Positions 1-6,688 of a DNA stretch of 9,537 nt are shown here, in pieces. The notes beneath the pieces were generated by a model. That model was not told the DNA's origin, searched no databases, and saw nothing but the letters and a program-made list of their open reading frames with translations. The stretch is from Chloroflexota bacterium. Its GTDB lineage: Bacteria > Chloroflexota > Anaerolineae > Aggregatilineales > UBA3940. The DNA lies in the NCBI GenBank assembly GCA_011051745.1, contig DRKO01000444.1, positions 1-9,537 of the forward strand. The letters run 5' to 3'. Position numbers and translations under genes: made by a program. How positions within the stretch are numbered: the stretch's first letter is position 1; every line of letters begins with the position of its first letter.

Positions 1-741
1 AACCCGGTGCTCCTGCACGCGCGGGTCAGCGCCAGCCTCGAAAAGAAGCGCCTGCGGGATCAGGAGCAGGCCTATCTCCGACGCCTCGAAGCCGAGCGAG
101 AGCGCTCAGAGCGTCTGCTGCTGAACATCCTGCCCGCGCCGGTGATCGAACGCCTGAAGCAACAACCAGAGACGATTGCCGATAGCTTCTCCGATGTGAC
201 GGTCCTTTTCGCCGACATTGTGAATTTCACAAAGCTGGCTGCCAGCATTCCGCCCGCTGAGCTGGTGGATCTGCTGAACAGGATCTTCTCCACATTCGAC
301 CGGCTGGCCGATCAGCACGGCCTTGAGAAGATCAAGACGATTGGGGATGCCTATATGGCCGTCGGCGGCCTGCCTACCCCCCGTGCCGACCATGCCGAGG
401 CCGTCGCTGAAATGGCACTGGACATGCAGGATGCCATCTCGCGTTTTGAAGCGGTGAACGGCAACCCGTTCAAGCTGCGGATGGGGATCAACTCCGGGCC
501 GGTGGTGGCGGGGGTGCTCGGCACAAAGAAGTTCATCTACGACCTCTGGGGAGACACTGTCAACATCGCCAGCCGGATGGAATCCCAGGGCATTGATGGG
601 CATATTCAGGTCACACAGGTGGTGTATGAGCGCCTGCGTGACAGGTATGAATTTGAGGAACGCGGGCCGATTGACATTCGGGGCAAAGGGAAAATGCCAA
701 CTTACCTGCTCCGGGGCCGCAAAAAGAAGCCGACCTCCTGA
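1..741 (+). CDS. Class III adenylate cyclase, C-terminal part (5' end outside window), probably receiver-linked
   Basis: Makes cAMP from ATP as a cytoplasmic signalling enzyme. The frame is open to the first base, so the N-terminus is missing; the GTG at 7 is not a credible start. Counting the first codon as residue 1, a helical linker (about 10-52, with LLLNILP) leads into a complete cyclase domain (about 63-235). Metal-binding aspartates are D72 (VLFADI) and D116 (TIGDAY). The adenine-specifying pair is K112 (EKIKTIGD) and D181 (YDLWGD). The transition-state pair is N188 and R192 (VNIASR). All catalytic residues are present and the K/D pair points to ATP rather than GTP. The opening residues (NPVLLHARV, then LEKKRLRDQE) resemble the junction after a response-regulator receiver domain, so a phospho-regulated cyclase is inferred. 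The next gene begins 48 bases downstream on the same strand. Confidence 0.9.
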   Translation, partial: NPVLLHARVSASLEKKRLRDQEQAYLRRLEAERERSERLLLNILPAPVIERLKQQPETIADSFSDVTVLFADIVNFTKLAASIPPAELVDLLNRIFSTFDRLADQHGLEKIKTIGDAYMAVGGLPTPRADHAEAVAEMALDMQDAISRFEAVNGNPFKLRMGINSGPVVAGVLGTKKFIYDLWGDTVNIASRMESQGIDGHIQVTQVVYERLRDRYEFEERGPIDIRGKGKMPTYLLRGRKKKPTS

Positions 742-789
742 GGGGCATCTCCCTGCCTCTGTCCCGTCCGTAGAAAAGGTGATACCACA

Positions 790-1866
790 GTGAGCACGCC
801 GACCGTCGTTGTGATGCAGGGCGATCAGACCGGTCAGGAGTTGCTGGAGGAAGCGCTCCGCGTTCTGGAGCCGGATGTTATCCGCTGTGCTCTGGCTTTC
901 GAGACGTTCGACCTCTCCCTCGAAAATCGCCGTGCAACAGATAACGAGGTGGTGCGAGCCGCCGCCGAGCGGGTCAGGCAAACGGGCCTGGGTATCAAAG
1001 CCGCCACGATCACCCCCGGTGATCCCGACGATGTGGGCAGCCCGAACGCCCTCCTACGCGAGCTGATCGGGGCGCAGGTGATCTTGCGTACCGGGCGGCG
1101 CATCCCTTCCGTCCGACCGGTAGCGGGTGTTCATGCCCCCATCGCCGTTGTACGCATGGCGATTGAGGGAGCCTATAACGCCAGGGAATGGCGCGAGGGT
1201 GAGGGGCTGGACGAGGTGGCTTACAGCACACGGCGGCTCTCCCGCCGAACCTGCCGGGCGGTGGCCGAGTTCACGTTTCGCTATGCCCGTCGCAATCACG
1301 CCAAAGTCTTCGGCGGCCCGAAATACACCGTCAGCCCCATATACGAAGGCCTCTTCAAAGAAGAACTGGACGCCGCCCACGAGCGTTACCCCGATGTTCC
1401 CTACGACCCTCAACTGATTGATGCCACCTATGCGCTCCTGCTGGAAACTTCTGGAGAAGCGCTCGTCATCCCGGCCCTGAACCGGGACGGAGACACATTA
1501 AGCGATCTGGTGCTTAAGATGTTCGGCTCAATTGCCGGAGCCGAATCCGTGATCCTGAGCCTGGACGATGCCTTCAACGTCCGGGTCGCCCTGACGGAAG
1601 CCCCGCACGGCACGGCTCCCAGCCTTCAGGGAAAGAACGTCGCCAATCCAATGGCGATGATTCTGGCGGGGGCGGCATTGCTGCGTTATGTGGGGACGGA
1701 GGAGGCAAATCGGGCGAGCCGTGCCATCTACGAAGCCGCCTTCGAGGCCGTCAACGACGGAATCCGTACTGCCGATCTGCGCGGACAGGCTACCACCACT
1801 GAGTACACGGATGAGGTGATCCGCCGCGTCAGGTCCAAGCTGGAAGTGTGGGAAGCGCTGGGCTGA
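790..1866 (+). CDS. Isocitrate/isopropylmalate dehydrogenase family protein, type II isocitrate dehydrogenase-like
   Basis: Expected to oxidise and decarboxylate isocitrate to 2-oxoglutarate with NAD(P), as in the TCA cycle; 358 aa. The GTG start is supported by AAGGTGA about seven bases upstream. Several stretches read like the eukaryotic-type NADP-IDH rather than LeuB: ATITP (72-76) followed by SPN-x3-R (84-90), the R100 region, R122 and Y129, GPKYT with K178, then an EGLFKEELD stretch. Metal-ligand aspartates are D211, D235 and D239 (RDGDTLSD). The cofactor loop is the LeuB/NAD-IDH style HGTAPSLQGK (273-282), not the HGTVTRH style of eukaryotic NADP-IDH. The residues at the usual discriminating sites are S278 and L279, so NAD or NADP preference cannot be read directly. 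The protein is shorter than typical type II IDH (about 400 aa). It could be a paralogue acting on a related beta-hydroxyacid; isocitrate is the best guess. comEC begins 36 bases downstream. Confidence 0.8.
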   Translation: MSTPTVVVMQGDQTGQELLEEALRVLEPDVIRCALAFETFDLSLENRRATDNEVVRAAAERVRQTGLGIKAATITPGDPDDVGSPNALLRELIGAQVILRTGRRIPSVRPVAGVHAPIAVVRMAIEGAYNAREWREGEGLDEVAYSTRRLSRRTCRAVAEFTFRYARRNHAKVFGGPKYTVSPIYEGLFKEELDAAHERYPDVPYDPQLIDATYALLLETSGEALVIPALNRDGDTLSDLVLKMFGSIAGAESVILSLDDAFNVRVALTEAPHGTAPSLQGKNVANPMAMILAGAALLRYVGTEEANRASRAIYEAAFEAVNDGIRTADLRGQATTTEYTDEVIRRVRSKLEVWEALG

Positions 1867-1902
1867 GCGGGCCCCCATGTCTCCTGTGCAGGAAGGCCGG
1901 AG

Positions 1903-4266
1903 ATGACTCTTGTCTATCTGTGTATTGCCTGGCTGGCCGGAATCGCAGTCGGGCGTGCCGCGCAGGGTTCATGGTGGCTGTGGCTGGGGCTGGCCGCCCT
2001 GGCGCTTATCGCATTCGTGCTCTCTCCAAAGGCGGGGAAAGAGTGGCTGACCCGTTTTAGCTGGCGCACGGCCTTTGGCTGTGCGCTGTTTTTTTCGCTT
2101 GGCGCAGCCCGGATCGGAATCGCGCTCCCCCATTTTGACGAGCACGATCTGGCGACTTACAACGATCGAGGATTCGTCACCCTTGAAGGCGTGATCGTCG
2201 CCGCGCCGGATGTCCGCGATACGCACGTCAACCTGCGCGTGCAGGTGGAATCCCTCACCCTGCCGGAGGGAGAGGAGCAGCCCGTGCGCGGGGTGGCGCT
2301 CGTTCAGGCCCCTCTGCTCAGAGAATATCGCTACGGAGACCCCGTCAGGGTGCACGGTGAGTTGCACACTCCGCCGGAGTTCGAAGGCTTCTCTTATCGC
2401 GACTACTTGGCGCGGCAGGGGGTCTACAGTCTCATCCGGTACGCTCAGGTGGATGTAACCGGTGAGCGGCGTGGCAACCCCGTTCGCAGGCTTCTCCTTG
2501 ATTTTCGCGATCAGGCGTACTCGGTCATCAACCGCTTGCTGTCTGAGCCTCAGGCCTCGCTGCTGGCGGGTATCCTGCTCGGGATCGAGTCCGGCATCAG
2601 CCCCGACCTTCGCGAGGCCTTCAACGCCACCGGTGCGGCCCACGTGATCGCGATCTCCGGGTCTAACCTCGCTATTCTGGCCGGGGTTATCCAGAACGTC
2701 ACCCGCCGCTTCATGAAGGAACACCTCTCGTCCCTGCTCACCATTGCCGGGGTGCTGGTGTATGCGCTCTTCGTCGGGGGCGATCCGGCCGTCATCCGCG
2801 CCGCCATCATGGTCACGCTCGGTCTGGTGGCCGCCCGGCTGGGGCGTCAGACGTGGGGTTTCACCTCGCTGGCCTTTGCTGCCCTGCTGATGACCGCCAT
2901 CAACCCCTACACTCTGTGGGATGCCAGCTTCCAGTTGAGCTTCCTCGCCACACTGGGGCTGATCCTGTACGTTGAGCCACTCCAGGCCCTCCTTGAGAAG
3001 GGCTTATCCGCCCTCCTCACCGCCGAGACAGCCCGCCGGATCGTGGGCGCGCTCTCCGATGCCTTCGTCGTAACGGTTGCAGCCCAGATCACCACTACGC
3101 CGGTCATGGCCTATCTCTTCAGGCAGTTCTCCCTCGTCTCACTGCCGGTCAATTTCCTGATCATCCCCCTCCAGACCCCCCTCATGATTCTGGGCGGGCT
3201 GGCCGTCCTCTCCGCTCTGATCGTGTGGCCGGTCGGGCAGGTTCTGGCCTGGGGAAGCTGGCTGTTCCTCAGCCTGACGATCTGGGTGGTGCGCCTCTTC
3301 GCGCGTCTTCCTTTTGCCTCGCTCGATGTGGAGAATCTTTCAGCCGTCGCGGTGTGGGGAATATACGGGGTCATGTTTGGTTTGACATTCCTGGCGATGC
3401 AATCCGATGAACAACGTGCCCGCCGGGCTGAGTGGCTCAGGCAGGCGTTCGGGACAAAACTGCTGGCCGGGGCCGGTCTGGTGGTCGCTGCCCTGCTGTT
3501 CGTCGGCGCCGGATCGTTGCCTGATGGGAAGCTGCACGTCACGTTTGTGGACGCCGGATCGGGGACGGTCACCCTCATCAGGACACCCGGCGGGCGCTAT
3601 ATTCTGGTCGGCGCGGAGGGAAGCCCCCGCCGTATTTTGGCCGCGCTGGGCGATGCACTGCCCTTCTGGGAGCGCCGCCTTGATCTGGTGATCCTCACCC
3701 GCCCGCTCTCCTCCCGCAGCGGTGCACTGCTGCCCGTGCTGGAGCGGTATCAGGTCGGCGCGTTGGTGACGGACGGCTCACAGGGGGAAGGGCAACTGGC
3801 CGCCGGACTGTGGACAGCCATTGAGACCGAAGGAGCCGCTCAGGTTGTCGCGCAGCCCGGAATGCGGATCAGCGTCGGGGATGATGTCACCCTGACCGTG
3901 CTCCATGCCTCGGTGGGAGAGCCCCTCGCCCTGATGCTGGCTTACGGAGAGGCACATTTCCTGCTGGCAGGCGATCTACCCCCTGAAGGGGAAGCCTCCC
4001 TGCTCAATAGCGGCTTTCCTCTCAATGCGACCGTCCTTGAAGTCCCCGCAGGGGGAAGCGGCGACGCCGCCAGTGAGGCATTTCTGGCAGCGGTCACCCC
4101 GCAGATAGGGGTGCTGGCCCTTGGATCATCCGACCGCGTTATCCCTGATCCGCAGACTCTCGACCGGCTGGAGGCGACCGGCGCCCTGCTGTACCGGACC
4201 GACGAGCAGGGCACTCTAGAGTTCGTCTCAGACGGGCAGCGCCTCTGGATCAGGGGCGGCCCCTGA
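1903..4266 (+). CDS. comEC: ComEC/Rec2 family DNA-uptake channel with degenerate metallo-beta-lactamase domain
   Basis: Inner-membrane channel that carries single-stranded DNA into the cytoplasm during natural transformation; 787 aa, within the family range. The ATG is preceded by AGGAAGG with about six bases of spacing. Order of parts: N-terminal membrane helices (about 4-40 and 55-75); a soluble DUF4131/OB-like segment (about 85-185) ending with a conserved FEGFSYRDYLARQGVY-type motif; the competence membrane core (about 205-500). The core carries the signature LLAGILLGIESGI (220-232) and HVIAISGSNLAIL (247-259), then NPYTLWDASFQLSFLATLG (334-352). A last helix at about 519-536 leads to a C-terminal metallo-beta-lactamase-like domain (about 543-787). 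In that domain the HxHxDH site reads TRPLSSR (599-605) and the later HH is A716-G717; only the GD at 690-691 persists. Nuclease activity of this domain is therefore unlikely. The membrane channel looks intact, so this is not called a pseudogene. Confidence 0.93.
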   Translation: MTLVYLCIAWLAGIAVGRAAQGSWWLWLGLAALALIAFVLSPKAGKEWLTRFSWRTAFGCALFFSLGAARIGIALPHFDEHDLATYNDRGFVTLEGVIVAAPDVRDTHVNLRVQVESLTLPEGEEQPVRGVALVQAPLLREYRYGDPVRVHGELHTPPEFEGFSYRDYLARQGVYSLIRYAQVDVTGERRGNPVRRLLLDFRDQAYSVINRLLSEPQASLLAGILLGIESGISPDLREAFNATGAAHVIAISGSNLAILAGVIQNVTRRFMKEHLSSLLTIAGVLVYALFVGGDPAVIRAAIMVTLGLVAARLGRQTWGFTSLAFAALLMTAINPYTLWDASFQLSFLATLGLILYVEPLQALLEKGLSALLTAETARRIVGALSDAFVVTVAAQITTTPVMAYLFRQFSLVSLPVNFLIIPLQTPLMILGGLAVLSALIVWPVGQVLAWGSWLFLSLTIWVVRLFARLPFASLDVENLSAVAVWGIYGVMFGLTFLAMQSDEQRARRAEWLRQAFGTKLLAGAGLVVAALLFVGAGSLPDGKLHVTFVDAGSGTVTLIRTPGGRYILVGAEGSPRRILAALGDALPFWERRLDLVILTRPLSSRSGALLPVLERYQVGALVTDGSQGEGQLAAGLWTAIETEGAAQVVAQPGMRISVGDDVTLTVLHASVGEPLALMLAYGEAHFLLAGDLPPEGEASLLNSGFPLNATVLEVPAGGSGDAASEAFLAAVTPQIGVLALGSSDRVIPDPQTLDRLEATGALLYRTDEQGTLEFVSDGQRLWIRGGP

Positions 4267-4358
4267 TCGAGACAGAGGAGAACGCCGCCCGTCCCTGTTC
4301 ACCTGCAGCACCCCGGGGGAGGGAAACCGGGCATAACCGGCACAGGAAGGAGGGAAGA

Positions 4359-4381
4359 CGAGGCAGGCAGAGCCCGCCTCG
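4359..4381. terminator. Hairpin between convergent comEC and S41 genes, possible terminator
   Basis: CGAGGC (4359-4364) pairs with GCCTCG (4376-4381). After an A/C mismatch, GGC (4366-4368) pairs with GCC (4372-4374) around an AGA loop. It starts four bases past the minus-strand peptidase stop. There is no proper T-run, only a pyrimidine-rich stretch (TCTTCCCTCC) on the minus-strand side, so it is at best a weak or factor-assisted terminator, possibly used in both directions. The rest of the 119-base spacer (4267-4385) shows nothing coding. Confidence 0.4.
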
Positions 4382-4385
4382 TGCG

Positions 4386-6419
4386 CTATCGAATCTCCTC
4401 CTGCAACGCCCTGATAGCTGCCTCCAGCACCGCATCCACGCGCCCCAGCGCCTCATCCTCGGTGAGAGGCACAACGATGTCGGGGACAACCCCTACTCCC
4501 TCGATCAGCACCTCACCGTCCGGCGTCTCTGGCCGTCCAGTCGGGAACTGCATGGAGAGATCGCCCGGCAGTTCGTACTGTCCCCGTCCCACTTCACCGA
4601 ACATACCGGCGGTGGGGGTGTGGCCGACAATGATTGAGCGTCCGCCATAGGCCAGCGCATAGGCGAACCCCTCGCACGCACTGGCACAGTATGGCCCTAC
4701 CAGCACAGCGACCGGCCCATCATAGTACAGAGGAGCAGGCTCGATACGGGAGGGCACGCCGATGTATTCAAACTCGCCGCTTTCCTCGCTGTAGTAAGAG
4801 CGCTGCGAGAGAATGATCTCCTCGTCAAAGAGATACCCGGCGAAGTCCAGCGCCAGCCCACCGTTCCCGCCGCCATTTGTCCGTATATCAATGATCAGGC
4901 CGGGGATGTCGTTGTCAATCAGGGCCTGGATATAACGCTCCCAGAGACGCGCCATCAGGTTGTAATCCTCTGAGAAGGTCGGGATGCGAATATAGCCCAG
5001 CCCGGACTCGTCCAGCACCTCGCCCTCCACCGGCAGGGCGAACTCATCTTCTGAGAAGTACGGGAGCGCCTGAAACAGCGACTCGTACTCAACAATCGCT
5101 CGCAGAGTCTCGGTCTCCGGGCTACCTTCACCCGGGTTCCTGAACGTGATCTCGACCCGCGTATCGGGCGGGACACGTGTCAGGAAGGCGACCTGCTCCA
5201 CACGGTTATGATGGGGTGTCGAGCGCGTGCCGAAGTAGGGCTGTACACGGCTGATCGCCTCTCCGACCGGCACCCCGTCCCACTCGATGATCTCCGCCCC
5301 GACTTTGATCCCTGCCTCCGCCGCAGGCATATCGGGCAAAACACTGGTGACGATCACCCGGCCATCGCTTAACTCGGTCAGGACCATGCCGAAGCTCCCG
5401 CCATGCTCAAGGAAGAACACATCCGGGTTGATCGTCAGGCCGATATGCCCATCGGGGATGGCGTACCCGAAATCACGGATGGCACGGTAGAAATCCTCGT
5501 CGTTGCGGGCGCTGGCGACACGCGGCGCGAATTCTGCGTACAGCGCATCCCAGTCAACGTGCTTCTCCGCCGTGAACGGATACTCGCGCGAGACTTTCTC
5601 AAAGAGCGCGTCGAAGGCTTCCTCGTAGCTCAGGTCAGAGAGATCGTTGACCGCGATCTCGCCTTCGATCAGGTCAATCACAGGCTGAGCCTCTTTGTAA
5701 ATTCGGAACGGCTCCTCGTTCAGATCAACAAGGCTATACCCTGCCGGGATCGGGGCAGTGGGATCATCTTCGGTGAAAAGCAGGCCATCGTCTCCAAAGC
5801 CGGTGGGGAAGCCCTGTTCGTCATCAGGGGCCCACACAACCAGCGTACCGCCGATGATCTCATACTCCCGCTCCGGGTCGGTGATGGTCGAGGCGTAGGC
5901 TGTGGACCAGCCACGCCCGTCGCGTGGCTCCAGGAACGGCCCATCCCATGTGTTAGACCAGTAAGCGACGACGAAGACCTGAACACCTCGATCTTCCTCA
6001 CCATCGTTATCTACATCAACGGGTGTTCCCTGCGGTACGGCGGGGAGCGAGAGACTGTACACCAGCGTATCGTCGCTCACCAGTTCAACCGGGCCAATGG
6101 CCTGCCCTTCAAGCGGGAACTCAAACTCCAGATCGCGGTTGACGAATCCGGCCTCGTCCTCCAGAAGCACGAACGGCTCGGCGTTTCCCTCAAGGAAGAA
6201 GGGCGAGGTGAACGTGATCGTCCCCGTGATGAAAACCGGCTCATCGGGGTTAGCCTCCCCCGGCTGGACGGGAGCCGGAGGCAGGGGAGTCGGCTCAGCC
6301 GTCGGGGAGACTTCCGCCGACTCCGTTGTCTCCTCCGCAAAGAGCGTGAAGTTAATGCAGGCCAGCGCCGCCAGCGCCAGCACGACAACTGCAACTATCA
6401 GGTATCGTCGGTCGGGCAT
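4386..6419 (-). CDS. S41-family (C-terminal processing/tricorn-like) peptidase, PDZ-containing, exported lipoprotein-like
   Basis: Likely extracytoplasmic serine peptidase anchored to the membrane; 677 aa. The start at 6419 is chosen because GAGGGGG lies nine bases upstream and the protein then opens with a classic signal: MPDRRY, a hydrophobic run (7-20) and C21 in an ALAC pseudo-lipobox. The frame is open further upstream, but that extension would bury the signal. A Pro/Glu/Thr-rich spacer (about 29-60) follows, then a beta-rich region (about 61-240) with a calcium-loop pattern DxDxDGxxD at 135-143. Next come a helical part ending in IPDGH (321-325), a PDZ domain (about 340-440) and the S41 catalytic domain (about 470-655). 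The catalytic domain contains IPGLIIDIRTNGGGN and the nucleophile motif CASACEG with S580. The Lys of the CtpA/Prc Ser-Lys dyad, expected 25 residues after the Ser, is Gly605. With H325 in a DGH motif this fits the tricorn/IRBP-like branch better. Substrate unknown. Confidence 0.87.
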   Translation of the reverse strand: MPDRRYLIVAVVVLALAALACINFTLFAEETTESAEVSPTAEPTPLPPAPVQPGEANPDEPVFITGTITFTSPFFLEGNAEPFVLLEDEAGFVNRDLEFEFPLEGQAIGPVELVSDDTLVYSLSLPAVPQGTPVDVDNDGEEDRGVQVFVVAYWSNTWDGPFLEPRDGRGWSTAYASTITDPEREYEIIGGTLVVWAPDDEQGFPTGFGDDGLLFTEDDPTAPIPAGYSLVDLNEEPFRIYKEAQPVIDLIEGEIAVNDLSDLSYEEAFDALFEKVSREYPFTAEKHVDWDALYAEFAPRVASARNDEDFYRAIRDFGYAIPDGHIGLTINPDVFFLEHGGSFGMVLTELSDGRVIVTSVLPDMPAAEAGIKVGAEIIEWDGVPVGEAISRVQPYFGTRSTPHHNRVEQVAFLTRVPPDTRVEITFRNPGEGSPETETLRAIVEYESLFQALPYFSEDEFALPVEGEVLDESGLGYIRIPTFSEDYNLMARLWERYIQALIDNDIPGLIIDIRTNGGGNGGLALDFAGYLFDEEIILSQRSYYSEESGEFEYIGVPSRIEPAPLYYDGPVAVLVGPYCASACEGFAYALAYGGRSIIVGHTPTAGMFGEVGRGQYELPGDLSMQFPTGRPETPDGEVLIEGVGVVPDIVVPLTEDEALGRVDAVLEAAIRALQEEIR

Positions 6420-6428
6420 CACAGGTAA

Positions 6429-6435
6429 CCCCCTC
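6429..6435 (-). promoter_or_regulatory. Ribosome binding site deciding the S41 peptidase start
   Basis: Minus-strand GAGGGGG lies nine bases before the ATG at 6419-6417. It favours the start that places the signal peptide at the N-terminus over the upstream in-frame ATG at 6518. Confidence 0.6.
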
Positions 6436-6449
6436 ACAGCAAATCTGGA

Positions 6450-6467
6450 GGCTTCAAGCGAGAAGCC
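6450..6467. other. Leader hairpin of the S41 gene (terminator-like on the + strand)
   Basis: GGCTTC (6450-6455) and GAAGCC (6462-6467) form a perfect six-pair stem with a six-base loop. Read on the plus strand, it is followed six bases later by TTTTTT (6474-6479), giving a loose intrinsic-terminator look that could stop plus-strand read-through before selD. Read on the minus strand, it sits in the peptidase mRNA leader just upstream of the ribosome binding site. Function is inferred only. Confidence 0.35.
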
Positions 6468-6489
6468 ATCCTGTTTTTTCAATGGGCTG

Positions 6490-6495
6490 AGTATA
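6490..6495 (-). promoter_or_regulatory. Candidate -10 element for the S41 peptidase gene
   Basis: Minus-strand TATACT matches TATAAT at five of six positions and would start a leader of about 60-65 bases. No convincing -35 box is visible at the usual distance, so this is a weak call. Confidence 0.3.
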
Positions 6496-6619
6496 CCTGA
6501 GCAGAGGCCCTCCTGCATCTGCTACGGTAATCAGAGCCTGCTCACACGTGACGGCCTCGCACCACTCGCTGACCCTCAGCCCGGCGCTCTCCGCCATCGG
6601 CCGCTTCAGCAGCAAATTG

Positions 6620-6649
6620 TTGCAGGCCCGTCATCGCCTGGGCTAGAAT
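6620..6649 (+). promoter_or_regulatory. Candidate selD promoter
   Basis: TAGAAT (6644-6649) matches the -10 consensus at five of six positions. TTGCAG (6620-6625), 18 bases upstream, is a weak -35. Transcription would begin near 6656, about 20 bases ahead of the selD ribosome binding site. It is the best promoter-like match in the divergent spacer in front of selD. Confidence 0.4.
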
Positions 6650-6674
6650 GTCCTCTGAACGCGATCCGATCTTC

Positions 6675-6682
6675 AGGAAAGG
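6675..6682 (+). promoter_or_regulatory. Ribosome binding site of selD
   Basis: AGGAAAGG ends six bases before the ATG at 6689. Another in-frame ATG at 6683 is only four bases after the AGGA part and would add two residues (Met-Leu). The 6689 start has the better spacing. Confidence 0.6.
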
Positions 6683-6688
6683 ATGCTC

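Noticed and set aside
106..981. 291-residue minus-strand open frame opposite the cyclase
   Set aside because: It crosses the cyclase end and the IDH start, has no domain, and both sense genes are strongly supported.
790..1866. Annotation as 3-isopropylmalate dehydrogenase (leuB)
   Set aside because: The SPN-x3-R, ATITP and GPKYT...EGLFKEEL features are those of type II isocitrate dehydrogenase, and no leucine genes are nearby. Only the cofactor loop is LeuB-like.
5403..6428. 341-residue plus-strand open frame opposite the S41 gene
   Set aside because: Antisense shadow of a well-supported gene: no recognisable domain and composition typical of a complementary frame.
6420..6467. Short upstream ORF (11 codons) in the peptidase leader beginning within the hairpin
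   Set aside because: AGG directly abuts its ATG with no spacing, and the peptide shows no attenuator-like codon run.
6420..6518. Upstream in-frame extension of the S41 peptidase to the ATG at 6518
   Set aside because: It would put 33 unrelated residues before a clear signal peptide. GAGGGGG supports the start at 6419.
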